Origin: an uncultured Prevotellaceae bacterium
Lineage (GTDB): Bacteria; Bacteroidota; Bacteroidia; Bacteroidales; Bacteroidaceae
NCBI GenBank assembly: GCA_902767775.1
Contig: CACXIP010000009.1
Span: 1 to 64,000 of the forward strand
Length of the DNA: 64,000 nucleotides
Direction of reading: 5' to 3'
Below, one piece after another: positions 1-8,020 of the stretch. The translations under genes were made by a program, and so were the position numbers. The notes beneath the pieces are model-generated. The model worked only from the letters and a program-made list of their open reading frames with translations. It searched no databases and was not told where the DNA came from. Position 1 is the stretch's first letter; every line of letters begins with the position of its first letter.

Positions 1-1
1 C

Positions 2-256
2 GACGTTACAGAGCAGGGTGACTATGTTCTTGCCTTCTATTCTGCCCCCTCGGGATGGAGCGACTGCATCATCGGCCTGCTTACGCTGACCGTCAACAGC
101 TATGTGTCAGCTGGTATCAACGACGCTGTGCGCTATGATGATGAAAAAACGGCAAACGACAATGTTGTATACGACCTGCAAGGCCGCAAAGTCTCTTTTC
201 CACAGAAGGGAATTTACATCAAGAACGGCAAAAAGTTTTTTGTAAACGGATTGTGA
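2..256 (+). CDS. C-terminal fragment of an exported protein with sorting-type tail
   Basis: An open frame enters from the left edge and stops at 254-256, so only about 84 C-terminal residues are visible. The end reads VYDLQGRKV, then KGIYIKNGKKFFV, which is the layout of the short C-terminal tails on many secreted Prevotella hydrolases and resembles type IX secretion sorting domains. The same pattern ends the GH43 protein at 36224-38002. The part before it (DYVLAFYSAP...) looks like the last strands of a beta-sandwich domain. The catalytic or binding part is outside the window, so no function can be given. The frame and tail are clear; the secretion route is inferred. Confidence 0.7.
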   Translation, partial: DVTEQGDYVLAFYSAPSGWSDCIIGLLTLTVNSYVSAGINDAVRYDDEKTANDNVVYDLQGRKVSFPQKGIYIKNGKKFFVNGL

Positions 257-261
257 CATGA

Positions 262-597
262 AAAAGTTCAACGTTAGCGAAGTGCTCGAAGGACACAGCC
301 ATACGTGACATACAGGATCTCGTGAACAAGAACATCCTTATAGAGGACATACCTGGAGCAAAGCGCCCAAGTTATTCCATCGTCTATGATGCAGAAAATT
401 TGACGCAATTCTTTTCTGAGGTAAGCATCAATGAGGAAAATGGCATCCCATATCTCAATGCTTTATATAAAGGAAAGAAACCGATATGCGAAAGAATTCT
501 AAGGCTTGACGCAGACCGCTTCAAGAGAGGTGATTTGCCATTGTCAAGCCTGCTCAGTAAATATTGCTCGTATATGGTTGCAAGTAATAGGGAATAG
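262..597 (+). pseudogene. Decayed 3-prime remnant of a winged-helix (Fic/DUF4172-type) protein
   Basis: The frame is open from just after a TGA at 259-261 to the TAG at 595-597, but no good ATG opens it; only a GTG at 322 is available. The translation LAKCSKDTAIRDIQDLVNKN followed by ILIEDIPGAKRPSY has the form of the DNA-binding winged helix at the C-terminus of many Bacteroidota Fic/DUF4172 proteins (AKCSKDTA.RDIQDL..KGIL). The helix begins upstream of the GTG, so a start at 322 would cut through it. The preceding Fic domain and its HPFxxGNGR motif are absent, because position 256 is already the stop of the neighbouring gene. I read it as a 5-prime-truncated relic. It could instead be a small expressed protein starting at 322. 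The family assignment rests on remembered motif form and is moderate. Confidence 0.5.
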
Positions 598-624
598 TAA
601 AATAAAGAAAGTCAATCGTTTGAT

Positions 625-2166
625 ATGGATGGATTAAATATTGGTTTGTCGTTTTCTGGTGGTGGATACAGGGCTGCTGTATTCCATTTGGGCTCTCTCT
701 CGTTCTTGAATTCAATCCATGTGGGAGATGGGAAAACGCTGTTGGAACACGTCTCTGTTTTGTCGACCGTTTCGGGCGGAACCATCACAGGGCTAAAATA
801 TATGCTTTCGCTTGCGAAGAAGCAAGACATCAACGACATGGTGGATGAATTGTATGCCTTCCTCTATAATGAGAATTTATTCGAAGATTTCTTTGCCAAT
901 TTGGAAAAAGGAAGGACGGAAGACGGAATGTCGTTCATCAAATTGATGGCCAACATATACGACAATAAATTATTCAACAACTCTGTCATGGGTGATTTGA
1001 TGGATTGTGTGAATAATGGCCCTGTCGAACGTTACTCCGCCAATGCCACAGATTTTGGCAATGGGCTTCCTTTCAGGTTTCAGGTAAAAAGTGGACTGAT
1101 GGTGGCAAATGATGACAGGAGGAATTTGAAAAGAGAAGACTTGTTGAAGATTACCTTGGGCGAGGCCCTCGCATGTTCTTCTTGTTTCCCTGGCGCTTTT
1201 GAACCCATGATGTTTCCTGATGACTTTCAAGTTGGCAGTAAAGTGGTCATGGACAAAAAGGATAGTTTCGGCATTATGGATGGCGGTATTGTCGATAATC
1301 AGGGAATAGAAGTCATTGAACTGACGGAAGATAGTATGAGAAGAAAGGGCAGGGCTTTGGACCTCGTCATTGTCTCTGATGTCTCGAGTCCATACTTGGA
1401 TGCATATTCCCCCAACAAGCAGATGCTTCCTAAAGGCATAGGCAAGTGGACACTCGACAACATACAAAAGGGAGTCAGGTGGGGCGGAGTGCTCACCACG
1501 CTCTTGTGGATAGCGTCTTTTTGGGTAGGAAATCATTATTTGATAGGTGCCATGACAGTTGTATGGGGATTGACGGCCGTGGTCAATCTCGCCATGGGGT
1601 GGTCAAAGAAGAAACTGGTTAAGCTGTTATCAAAAACGATAGTTGGAAATATCATGCCATGGATCAAACACTTGTCTTTGGCGGATATAGAATCGTTGCT
1701 GATGAATCGTGCCACATCTGTTCTTATGATGACTTCCTCTGTGTTTCTGAAAAGAATCCGCAAAATGTCATATTCCAGTCTCCATGATGACGAGGGTTGG
1801 CATAATCGTTTGATAACCAATACGATTTATGAACTGCGGCCAGAGGAGAGTTGGGCTGCGAAGAGTAAGAACAACAGTTTGCCTGCCTATCTTGAACCAT
1901 CGCTGGCCATGCAAGAGAACAGTAGCAAGGCTGCAAGCATGAAAACCACATTATGGTTTACCCAGAAGGATAAGGACAATGGTTATCCTGAAGCTGTGTT
2001 TGCTGCAGGTCGTTACACGATTTGCTTCAATCTCTTGAAATATATTGAGGACATACAAAAGGATGGCGACAATACGAACGAAAACCATGAACTTATCATT
2101 TCCTGCAAACAACAATTGATGGAGGCATGGGCTAAATTTCAGGAAAATCCACTTTGGAAGGATTAG
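625..2166 (+). CDS. Patatin-like phospholipase with internal membrane hairpin
   Basis: This 513-residue protein has the patatin acyl-hydrolase layout: an oxyanion Gly-rich loop SFSGGGYRAAVFHLG at residues 9-23, a nucleophile-elbow STVSGGT with Ser50, and the catalytic Asp in MDGGIVDN at about residue 219. Such enzymes cleave acyl esters of phospholipids through a Ser-Asp dyad. Unusually, residues about 289-330 are two back-to-back hydrophobic stretches (GGVLTTLLWIASFWVG and LIGAMTVVWGLTAVVNLAMGW), placed after the catalytic core. The protein therefore probably sits on the membrane, with a roughly 180-residue C-terminal part of unknown role. There is no signal peptide. It lies 27 bases after the winged-helix relic, in sequence that looks AT-richer than the glycosidase genes to the right, which suggests an accessory gene. 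Patatin phospholipases occur both in lipid turnover and in anti-phage systems; I see no cyclase partner that would mark CBASS. Confidence 0.8.
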   Translation: MDGLNIGLSFSGGGYRAAVFHLGSLSFLNSIHVGDGKTLLEHVSVLSTVSGGTITGLKYMLSLAKKQDINDMVDELYAFLYNENLFEDFFANLEKGRTEDGMSFIKLMANIYDNKLFNNSVMGDLMDCVNNGPVERYSANATDFGNGLPFRFQVKSGLMVANDDRRNLKREDLLKITLGEALACSSCFPGAFEPMMFPDDFQVGSKVVMDKKDSFGIMDGGIVDNQGIEVIELTEDSMRRKGRALDLVIVSDVSSPYLDAYSPNKQMLPKGIGKWTLDNIQKGVRWGGVLTTLLWIASFWVGNHYLIGAMTVVWGLTAVVNLAMGWSKKKLVKLLSKTIVGNIMPWIKHLSLADIESLLMNRATSVLMMTSSVFLKRIRKMSYSSLHDDEGWHNRLITNTIYELRPEESWAAKSKNNSLPAYLEPSLAMQENSSKAASMKTTLWFTQKDKDNGYPEAVFAAGRYTICFNLLKYIEDIQKDGDNTNENHELIISCKQQLMEAWAKFQENPLWKD

Positions 2167-2266
2167 CCCAGCAGACAACGATAATGAACTCATGCCTATC
2201 TTCGTTGTTCTCATGATAAAAGAATCAACTCTGTATCTCTGTGTCTCTGTGTTGAAATACTAACTT

Positions 2267-2440
2267 AAATTTTCATTGAAGTTACTTTCGCTCGGAAAAG
2301 AAAACAAATCTTCGTTATTTGTTTTGCTTTCCCCTCGCTTAATCGTAACTTTAATTTTCATTGAAGTTACTTCCGCTCGGAAAAGAAAACAAAAAACATG
2401 TCTTTTGTTTTGCTTTCCCCTCGCTTAATCGTAACTTTGC
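2267..2440 (+). repeat. Two tandem copies of an imperfect palindrome forming the GH97 promoter region
   Basis: The interval 2167-2467 has no gene. From 2267 an element of about 85 bases is present twice (first copy about 2267-2351, second about 2352-2438). Each copy starts AATTTTCATTGAAGTTAC and ends CGCTTAATCGTAACTTT. Within a copy, GTTACTTTCGCTCGGAAAAG pairs imperfectly with CTTTCCCCTCGCTTAATCGTAAC, so each can fold into a long hairpin whose loop lies in an AAACAAA...TTTGTTT run. The right end of the second copy supplies a TTTG-N19-TAACTTTG promoter; the first copy has TAACTTTA and has lost the final G. Confidence 0.75.
2409..2439 (+). promoter_or_regulatory. Bacteroidota-type promoter for the GH97 gene at 2468
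   Basis: TTTG at 2409-2412, a 19-base spacer, then TAACTTTG at 2432-2439 match the Bacteroidota minus-33/minus-7 pattern (TTTG ... TAnnTTTG). The predicted transcript start at about 2446 leaves a leader of roughly 22 bases before the ATG at 2468. It is embedded in the right arm of the second palindrome of the tandem repeat. Confidence 0.7.
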
Positions 2441-2467
2441 AAAAAATTCTGACTAATTATCTTCCTT

Positions 2468-4405
2468 ATGAAAAAAATCATTCTCTTTTTGGTGTCATCC
2501 CTCATCTGTTCGGTGGGATGGGCAGACAACGTGGTGAAAAGTCCTGACGGGCATGTCATCCTAACCTTTGATGTGAAAGACGGCAGTCCGCGCTACTGCG
2601 TGGCGTACGACGGAACAATGATGGTGGAGGAGTCGCCTCTTGGCATTGTTGCCAATATCGGTGACTATACCACCGGACTGAAACTGACAAAAATGGAGCA
2701 AAGCTCGGTTAAGGATGGCTATTCGCTCCGAAACATCAAGCAGAGCAGCGTCAGTTATGAGGCTAATGAGGCAGTCGCAGAGTTGGAGAAAGACGGCAGG
2801 CATGTGCTCGACATTGTCTTCAGAGTGAGCAACCGCGATGTGGCATTCCGCTATCAGGTGTTTCCCAGGCGCGACACCCGTGTGTGCGTGGTGGAGCGTG
2901 AGGCAAGCGGATTCGTCATGCCTCAGGGGACGACGACCTTCCTCTGCCCGCAGTCGAAGCCCATGGGAGGTTTCGCACGCACGTCACCGAGTTATGAGAC
3001 AGCTTATTCCACCGACGATGCCACCGGCAAAAACGGATGGGGTGAGGGCTACTCCTTCCCTTGCCTGTTCAAGGCTGGTGACCGTGGATGGGTGCTGCTG
3101 AGCGAGACGGGTGTCGATGGCAACTACTGCGCCAGCAGACTGATAGGCGAGAGCGATGGTTCTTATCATATCGGTTTCCCGCAGGCCGGAGAGAACAATG
3201 GGCTTGGTTCGGTGACTCCCGGTATCGCATTACCTGGATTTACGCCCTGGCGCACCATCACCGTAGGACCATCGCTGCACAATATTGTGGAGACCACGGT
3301 GCCGTTCGACCTTGTGCAGCCCAAGTACAAGGCATCACAGGACTATACTTATGGCAAGGGCTCATGGAGCTGGATTATAGGTATGGACAACAGCTGCAAC
3401 TACGACGAGCAGCGCAGATATATCGACTTCTCTGCCGCCATGGGCTATCAGAGCGTGCTGATTGACGCTTTCTGGGACCAGCGCATCGGACGTGAACGCA
3501 TCGCGCAACTGGCTGCCTATGGTCGTGAGCGTGGCGTGGGCCTCTTCTTGTGGTACAACAGCAATGGCTATTGGAACGACGCTCCGCAGACACCTATCGG
3601 CAAGATGGACCGCTCTGGGGAGCGCCGCCGTGAGATGGCATGGATGAAGAGCGTGGGCATCAGGGGCATCAAGGTCGACTTCTTCGGCGGTGACAAGCAG
3701 CAGACGATGCAGCTCTATGAGGACATCCTCACCGATGCCAATGATTTCGGACTGCTGGTGATTTTCCATGGCTGCACACTGCCGAGAGGGTGGGAGAGGA
3801 TGTATCCCAACTATGCTGCCAGCGAGGCGGTGCTCGCCAGCGAGAACCTGCATTTCTCACAAGACTTCTGCAACAACGAGGCACGCAATGCCTGCATACA
3901 TCCATTCATACGCAACACGGTGGGCTCGATGGACTTCGGCGGTTCAGCACTCAACAAGTTCTATGGTGCTGACAACAAACGGGGCAGCAAGAGGATGACG
4001 AGCGATGTGTTCGCTCTCGCAGTGGCCGTGCTCTTCCAAAGTGCTGTGCAGCATTTCGCACTGGCGCCCAACAACCTCGACGATGCTCCGGCTTGGGCGA
4101 TTGATTTCATGAAGAATGTGCCCACGACATGGGATGAGGTGAAATTCATCGACGGCTATCCGGGCAAATATGTCATCATTGCCCGCCGCCATGCCGACAA
4201 GTGGTATGTGGTGGGTGCCAATGCACAGGAGCAGCCGTTCACAGCCAATATCTCACTGCCGATGTTCAAGGGTGGCAGTGCCCTTCAGGTTTACAGCGAC
4301 GATGCGCAGCTCAACGGCAACGTGAAGCAGGTCAAAATTGGCAAGAAGCAGCAGATGAAGGTGACCATCCCGAAAAATGGCGGACTTGTCATCGTCAATC
4401 AGTAA
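2468..4405 (+). CDS. GH97 glycoside hydrolase, retaining-type (alpha-galactosidase-like)
   Basis: A 645-residue exported enzyme. Residues 1-19 are a signal peptide ending near GWA. A beta-sandwich domain (about 22-280) precedes a TIM-barrel (about 290-560) and a C-terminal beta domain, the GH97 architecture. The catalytic region reads GIKVDFFGGDKQ, with Asp404 where retaining GH97 enzymes (known for alpha-galactosidase and beta-L-arabinopyranosidase) carry their nucleophile, and SEAVLASE, with Glu453 as probable acid/base. Inverting SusB-type alpha-glucosidases lack that Asp, so starch-type activity is less likely. The N-terminal domain of this family binds a calcium ion near the active site. 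It shares the KxDFF motif and overall length with the second GH97 at 14029-15894. The next gene follows within 35 bases and probably shares its transcript. The exact sugar cannot be read from sequence. Confidence 0.88.
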   Translation: MKKIILFLVSSLICSVGWADNVVKSPDGHVILTFDVKDGSPRYCVAYDGTMMVEESPLGIVANIGDYTTGLKLTKMEQSSVKDGYSLRNIKQSSVSYEANEAVAELEKDGRHVLDIVFRVSNRDVAFRYQVFPRRDTRVCVVEREASGFVMPQGTTTFLCPQSKPMGGFARTSPSYETAYSTDDATGKNGWGEGYSFPCLFKAGDRGWVLLSETGVDGNYCASRLIGESDGSYHIGFPQAGENNGLGSVTPGIALPGFTPWRTITVGPSLHNIVETTVPFDLVQPKYKASQDYTYGKGSWSWIIGMDNSCNYDEQRRYIDFSAAMGYQSVLIDAFWDQRIGRERIAQLAAYGRERGVGLFLWYNSNGYWNDAPQTPIGKMDRSGERRREMAWMKSVGIRGIKVDFFGGDKQQTMQLYEDILTDANDFGLLVIFHGCTLPRGWERMYPNYAASEAVLASENLHFSQDFCNNEARNACIHPFIRNTVGSMDFGGSALNKFYGADNKRGSKRMTSDVFALAVAVLFQSAVQHFALAPNNLDDAPAWAIDFMKNVPTTWDEVKFIDGYPGKYVIIARRHADKWYVVGANAQEQPFTANISLPMFKGGSALQVYSDDAQLNGNVKQVKIGKKQQMKVTIPKNGGLVIVNQ

Positions 4406-4439
4406 GGACTGGCGCCCCGAATCATCATCAACCATCTCA

Positions 4440-5159
4440 ATGAAGAATTTATTGCGTTCTATGAAACTTTCAGTCAGAGCCATCACCATCATGATGGCTC
4501 TGACGGTCTGTTTGGGGATGAAGGCTACTGAGATTGTCCAGACAGAGCATCTCACGTTCTATTATCCCCATTTCAAGTCAATTGACCTGGCATTGGGCAA
4601 AATGCCGGATATGAACGACACTAAGGTGGAGTTCTGCTGTGAGGCTGCTTTCACAGGCCAACTTCTTTCTTCTTTCAAACACTCCAATGTTGCTGACAAC
4701 CATGTGAGCGGTGGCAAATGGTATCAGGGATACAGCTGCAGGGCAAACACAGGCGCCTTTGTGTGGTATCAGGACAGGTGGGAGTTTATGGAGAAGAAAA
4801 GATTCCTCTCCGAGAAACCTGCTTGCCAGATGGCTTTCTGCCAATATCTCCTCATTCTCAAAGGCAAGCAGACACCTATGTGGGAGAAGCTGCGCAAGAA
4901 CAGGACTCGCTACAGGGCCCTTTGCGAGAAGGATGGCCGACTGTGCCTGGTGGAGTCACGAAAGGTCGTCACGTTGGAGTTCTTTATCCGCTGCCTGATG
5001 GAGAGCAAAATTACCAATGCCATCTACCTTGATATGGGTGCCGGATGGAACTATGCCTGGTATCGGGACAACAAGGGCAATGCGCATGAGATTTTCCCCG
5101 AAAGCAAGAAGGCATCGGATTTTAAGTATCGCACCAATTGGGTCACGTTTTATCGGTAG
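4440..5159 (+). CDS. Exported protein, possibly NAGPA-like phosphodiester glycosidase fold
   Basis: I place the start at ATG 4440 (or 4461), because the residues that follow form a signal peptide (MKLSVRAITIMMALTVCLGM) and an upstream ATG at 4377 lies inside the GH97 gene. The mature part is about 215 residues. Features are VEFCCEAAFTG, HVSGGKWYQGY, NTGAFVWYQDRW, YRALCEKDGRLCLVES, then NAIYLDMGAGWNYAWYRDN. The run of a Gly-rich surface loop followed by NAIYLDMG...W resembles NAGPA-type phosphodiester glycosidase domains, which remove GlcNAc from phosphodiesters. That resemblance is weak and from memory. It starts 34 bases after the GH97 stop and is probably co-transcribed. If the assignment is wrong, it is simply a secreted protein of unknown function. 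Confidence 0.55.
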   Translation: MKNLLRSMKLSVRAITIMMALTVCLGMKATEIVQTEHLTFYYPHFKSIDLALGKMPDMNDTKVEFCCEAAFTGQLLSSFKHSNVADNHVSGGKWYQGYSCRANTGAFVWYQDRWEFMEKKRFLSEKPACQMAFCQYLLILKGKQTPMWEKLRKNRTRYRALCEKDGRLCLVESRKVVTLEFFIRCLMESKITNAIYLDMGAGWNYAWYRDNKGNAHEIFPESKKASDFKYRTNWVTFYR

Positions 5160-5234
5160 TTGTTCTTTCCGTTAACGAAGCACAATAAATCTCATAAAAT
5201 GTTGGTGGATGGTGCGCGTTGTTGGGAAAAACAA

Positions 5235-5242
5235 TATATTTG
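5235..5242 (+). promoter_or_regulatory. Minus-7 box TATATTTG before the DUF4139 gene
   Basis: TATATTTG fits the TAnnTTTG consensus and is followed 28 bases later by the ATG at 5271 that opens a signal peptide. No convincing TTTG is seen at the usual distance upstream. The box lies downstream of an earlier in-frame ATG at 5160, which supports moving the start to 5271. Confidence 0.5.
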
Positions 5243-5270
5243 TGCATTGAACCCAAAAACGACCAAAAAT

Positions 5271-7172
5271 ATGAAAACAAGAATCCTTTTTATGATGGCG
5301 TTCCTGATGACGGGAATGGCCATCCAGGCGGCTGAAAAACATGAGGTTCCCATCAAGCATGTGACGGTGTTCACCAATGGAGCTCAGGTGGAGCGCACCA
5401 TGTCGCTCAACCTCACGGCGGGTGAGCAGGTCATCACATTCACAGGACTGTCTCCCTATGCCGATACGAAAAGTTTGCAGATGCGCGCAAGAGGCAAACT
5501 GACCGTCATGGGAGTGAACTACCGCAAGGCTCATCCCGACAGCGTGAAGCAGGTCCGTCAGTACAAAGAGGCGCAGCAGAAGGTAAAGGCTGCCGAGGAC
5601 CAGGAAAACCAGCTGAAGGCTCAGCGCGAGGTGGTGGAGTCACAACTGGAGATGGTGAAGACCAACTGTTCTCTGGGCAACCGCACGGCGGTCACGCCAC
5701 TTGCTGGCATCAAGGAAGTCAACAATTACTATTCACAGGAACTGCTCGCGCTGAAAAAGAAACTCATCTCCATCGACGAGGAAATGTCAAAGGCGAGAGA
5801 GCAGAGGCAGAAATTGGCACAGACGGCTGACTCTATAGGCCACCTGCACCTGGAGGAGGTGACGGAGGTGGACGTGAAAGTCAGCGTGCCACAGGCTTGC
5901 CGGGCGGAGTTCGACATTTCCTATTATGTGAAGAATGCGGGTTGGTATCCTATCTACGACGTCAGGTCGGAGGGTACTTCACAACCCCTGCAACTCTCCT
6001 ATAAGGCAAATGTATTCCAAAATACGAAGGAAAAGTGGGACAATGTGATGGTGACACTCTCCTCTGCCAATCCCAATCGCTCAAACGTGGCTCCTGAACT
6101 GCGCACCTATTGGCTCGACTATGGGCGTCAGGCTCCTCGGTATGACCAAAGTGATGATGATAGCGGTGTCTCTGGAGTGGTGACGGATGAGACGGGAGAC
6201 CCACTCATCGGCGCCACGGTTTCGGTAGTGGGAACAAAACTCGGTACAGTGACGGATTTTGAGGGACGTTACTCCATTACCTTGCCCAAGGACAAGAGGC
6301 AGTTGCGCTTCTCGTTTATCGGTTACGAACAGCAGACCCGGCGTGTGAGTGGCCCAACCTTGAATGTCAAGATGAAGGAGGATGATACCAGGCTCGAAGA
6401 AGTCGCAGTCGTCGGATATGGTACGAAAGATGCCTTGCAGGGAAGAGTTGCCGGCCTCAGTACAGCTGATGCCAAGGTAAGCAAAATGGCAGTGGTAAGG
6501 GCTGACGCAAGTGGTGCTGTCCTTGAGGAGAGTGAGATGATGGATGTGCAGGAGCAGAAAGCACAGTTTGGCTACGAGTTCGACATCCGCCAACCTCTCA
6601 CCTTGCTCTCCAATGGCAAGGTGACGGTTACGGAAATCGGCCGCTATCAGTTGCCTGCCACCTATCAGTATGTGGGTATCCCAAGGGCTGACAAAGATGC
6701 TTTCCTGGTGGCTGATGCCACAGGATGGGAGATGGCCAACCTGCTCGAGGGTGAGGCAAACGTGTATTTCGACAATGCTTTCGTGGGTAAGACCATACTT
6801 GACCCCACTGCAATCGGCGACACCCTGCACTTCTCCCTTGGGCGTGACAACAGCATACGGATTCAGCGCACCAAGGTGGCGGACAAATCGACCCGAAAAC
6901 TGTTGGCTTCTTCACAGGAGCAGAACATGACTTGGCGTATCTCAGTGAAGAACACGCGCAACGAGGCGGTCACACTGACGCTCAAAGACCAGATTCCGGT
7001 TTCGCAAAACTCGGGTATCAACGTGACGACAGAAGAACTGAGTGGAGGAAAATTGGATAAGGAGAAGGGCATCATCACCTGGCTGCTCAACCTCAGTCCC
7101 AACGAGCAGAAAGACCTGATAGTGGAATACAAGGTGAAATACCCCAAAAATCGCCGACTCGTCGTGGAGTAG
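5271..7172 (+). CDS. DUF4140/DUF4139 (mucoidy-inhibitor-like) exported protein with inserted CarboxypepD-reg and SusC-plug-like segment
   Basis: This 633-residue protein starts with a signal peptide (MKTRILFMMAFLMTGMAIQA). Residues about 25-125 match the N-terminal DUF4140 domain (VTVFTNGAQVERT), followed by a coiled coil (about 105-200, KVKAAEDQENQLKAQREVVE) and the start of DUF4139 (YYVKNAGWYPIYDVR). At about 300-375 a carboxypeptidase-regulatory-like beta-sandwich is inserted (SGVVTDETGDPLIGATVSVV), then EEVAVVGYGTKDALQGRVAG, which copies the segment joining that domain to the plug in SusC-type TonB receptors. DUF4139 resumes at about 425 (YEFDIRQPLTLLSNGKVTV) and runs to the end (DLIVEYKVKYPK). 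No TonB barrel follows. Plain MuiA-like proteins usually lack this insert. Its function is unknown; the insert might let it engage TonB-dependent partners, which is inference. It has its own promoter box at 5235. Confidence 0.8.
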   Translation: MKTRILFMMAFLMTGMAIQAAEKHEVPIKHVTVFTNGAQVERTMSLNLTAGEQVITFTGLSPYADTKSLQMRARGKLTVMGVNYRKAHPDSVKQVRQYKEAQQKVKAAEDQENQLKAQREVVESQLEMVKTNCSLGNRTAVTPLAGIKEVNNYYSQELLALKKKLISIDEEMSKAREQRQKLAQTADSIGHLHLEEVTEVDVKVSVPQACRAEFDISYYVKNAGWYPIYDVRSEGTSQPLQLSYKANVFQNTKEKWDNVMVTLSSANPNRSNVAPELRTYWLDYGRQAPRYDQSDDDSGVSGVVTDETGDPLIGATVSVVGTKLGTVTDFEGRYSITLPKDKRQLRFSFIGYEQQTRRVSGPTLNVKMKEDDTRLEEVAVVGYGTKDALQGRVAGLSTADAKVSKMAVVRADASGAVLEESEMMDVQEQKAQFGYEFDIRQPLTLLSNGKVTVTEIGRYQLPATYQYVGIPRADKDAFLVADATGWEMANLLEGEANVYFDNAFVGKTILDPTAIGDTLHFSLGRDNSIRIQRTKVADKSTRKLLASSQEQNMTWRISVKNTRNEAVTLTLKDQIPVSQNSGINVTTEELSGGKLDKEKGIITWLLNLSPNEQKDLIVEYKVKYPKNRRLVVE

Positions 7173-7323
7173 TCCGTTTTTTCAAAAAAATGTAAAGTTT
7201 TGCAATTGAATAATAAATTGAAAGTTTTTTCCATTTCTGATTAAACTTATTGTTGCTTGATGCATCAAATAAGCAGAAAATGATAAAAACCATTTATTTT
7301 TCAACTAACAAAAAGCAAACCTT

Positions 7324-7857
7324 ATGAAAAAAATGATGATGATTGCTGTGATGGCTGTAGCACTTTCACTCAACGCCAATGCACAACAGCAAAACCCCCA
7401 GATGGGACAGAGAATGGACAGAACGGAAATGATCAAGATGCGTACCGAGGCAATGGCCAAGGAATATGGCCTTGATGAGGCACAGCAGCAGAAATTGCTC
7501 GAACTCAACACACAATTTCCTGAAGCCATGCCCCGTATGGGTATGAGAGGCGGACAGAGACCCGGTATGGGCAACAGGCCTGGTGGTCCTCAGGGACGCC
7601 CGCAGGGAGAGAACGGACAGCGCCCACGTAGAATGGGACAGGGCGGCGGTCAGCCCGGACAGGGTTTCGGACAGCGTGGTGGCGGCCCAAGAGGCGGCTT
7701 CAGAATGCCTGACCCAGAGACCATGGAGAAGTACAACAAACAGCTCAAGGAAATCATGGGCGAGGAGAAGTTCAACAAATACCAGGCTGATCAGGAAGAG
7801 GCTCGCAAGCGTTTCATGGAGCGCATGCAGCAGATGCAGCAAGAGCAGAATCAGTAA
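7324..7857 (+). CDS. Small exported Gln/Gly/Arg-rich protein, DUF4890-like
   Basis: A 177-residue protein with a signal peptide (residues 1-21, ending NANAQ). Its N-terminal helix region reads MIKMRTEAMAKEYGLDEAQQ, in the LTxxQ style of Spy/CpxP-type chaperones and of the Bacteroidota DUF4890 family. A central low-complexity stretch (about 75-130) is rich in Gly, Arg, Gln and Pro (GQRPRRMGQGGGQPGQGFGQ). The C-terminus is a charged helix ending in Met/Gln repeats. It stands alone between DUF4139 and the aldo/keto reductase and is closed by a clear terminator at 7920. A periplasmic binding or stress role would fit the helices but is not shown. Confidence 0.7.
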   Translation: MKKMMMIAVMAVALSLNANAQQQNPQMGQRMDRTEMIKMRTEAMAKEYGLDEAQQQKLLELNTQFPEAMPRMGMRGGQRPGMGNRPGGPQGRPQGENGQRPRRMGQGGGQPGQGFGQRGGGPRGGFRMPDPETMEKYNKQLKEIMGEEKFNKYQADQEEARKRFMERMQQMQQEQNQ

Positions 7858-7919
7858 AAAAAAGTTTGGTTTTAGTAATATATAGACGATTTTTAGGTAG
7901 TTATTGATTCAGGACAACG

Positions 7920-7965
7920 GAGCCACCTTGTAAAAAGGGGTGGCTCATTTTCCGTTTTTTGAAAG
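7920..7965 (+). terminator. Rho-independent terminator after the DUF4890-like gene
   Basis: GAGCCACC (7920-7927) pairs exactly with GGTGGCTC (7939-7946) across an A-rich loop and is followed by ATTTTCCGTTTTTT. It lies 62 bases after the stop at 7857 and 75 bases before the next ATG. Confidence 0.8.
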
Positions 7966-8020
7966 TTGAAAAAGAAAAGGCTACTATCAACCATGCAATG
8001 AATAATCAACTCTATTAATT

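Noticed and set aside
625-2166. CBASS-type defence locus around the patatin gene
   Set aside because: No nucleotide cyclase, ubiquitin-like machinery or other CBASS gene is adjacent; the patatin domain alone is not enough.
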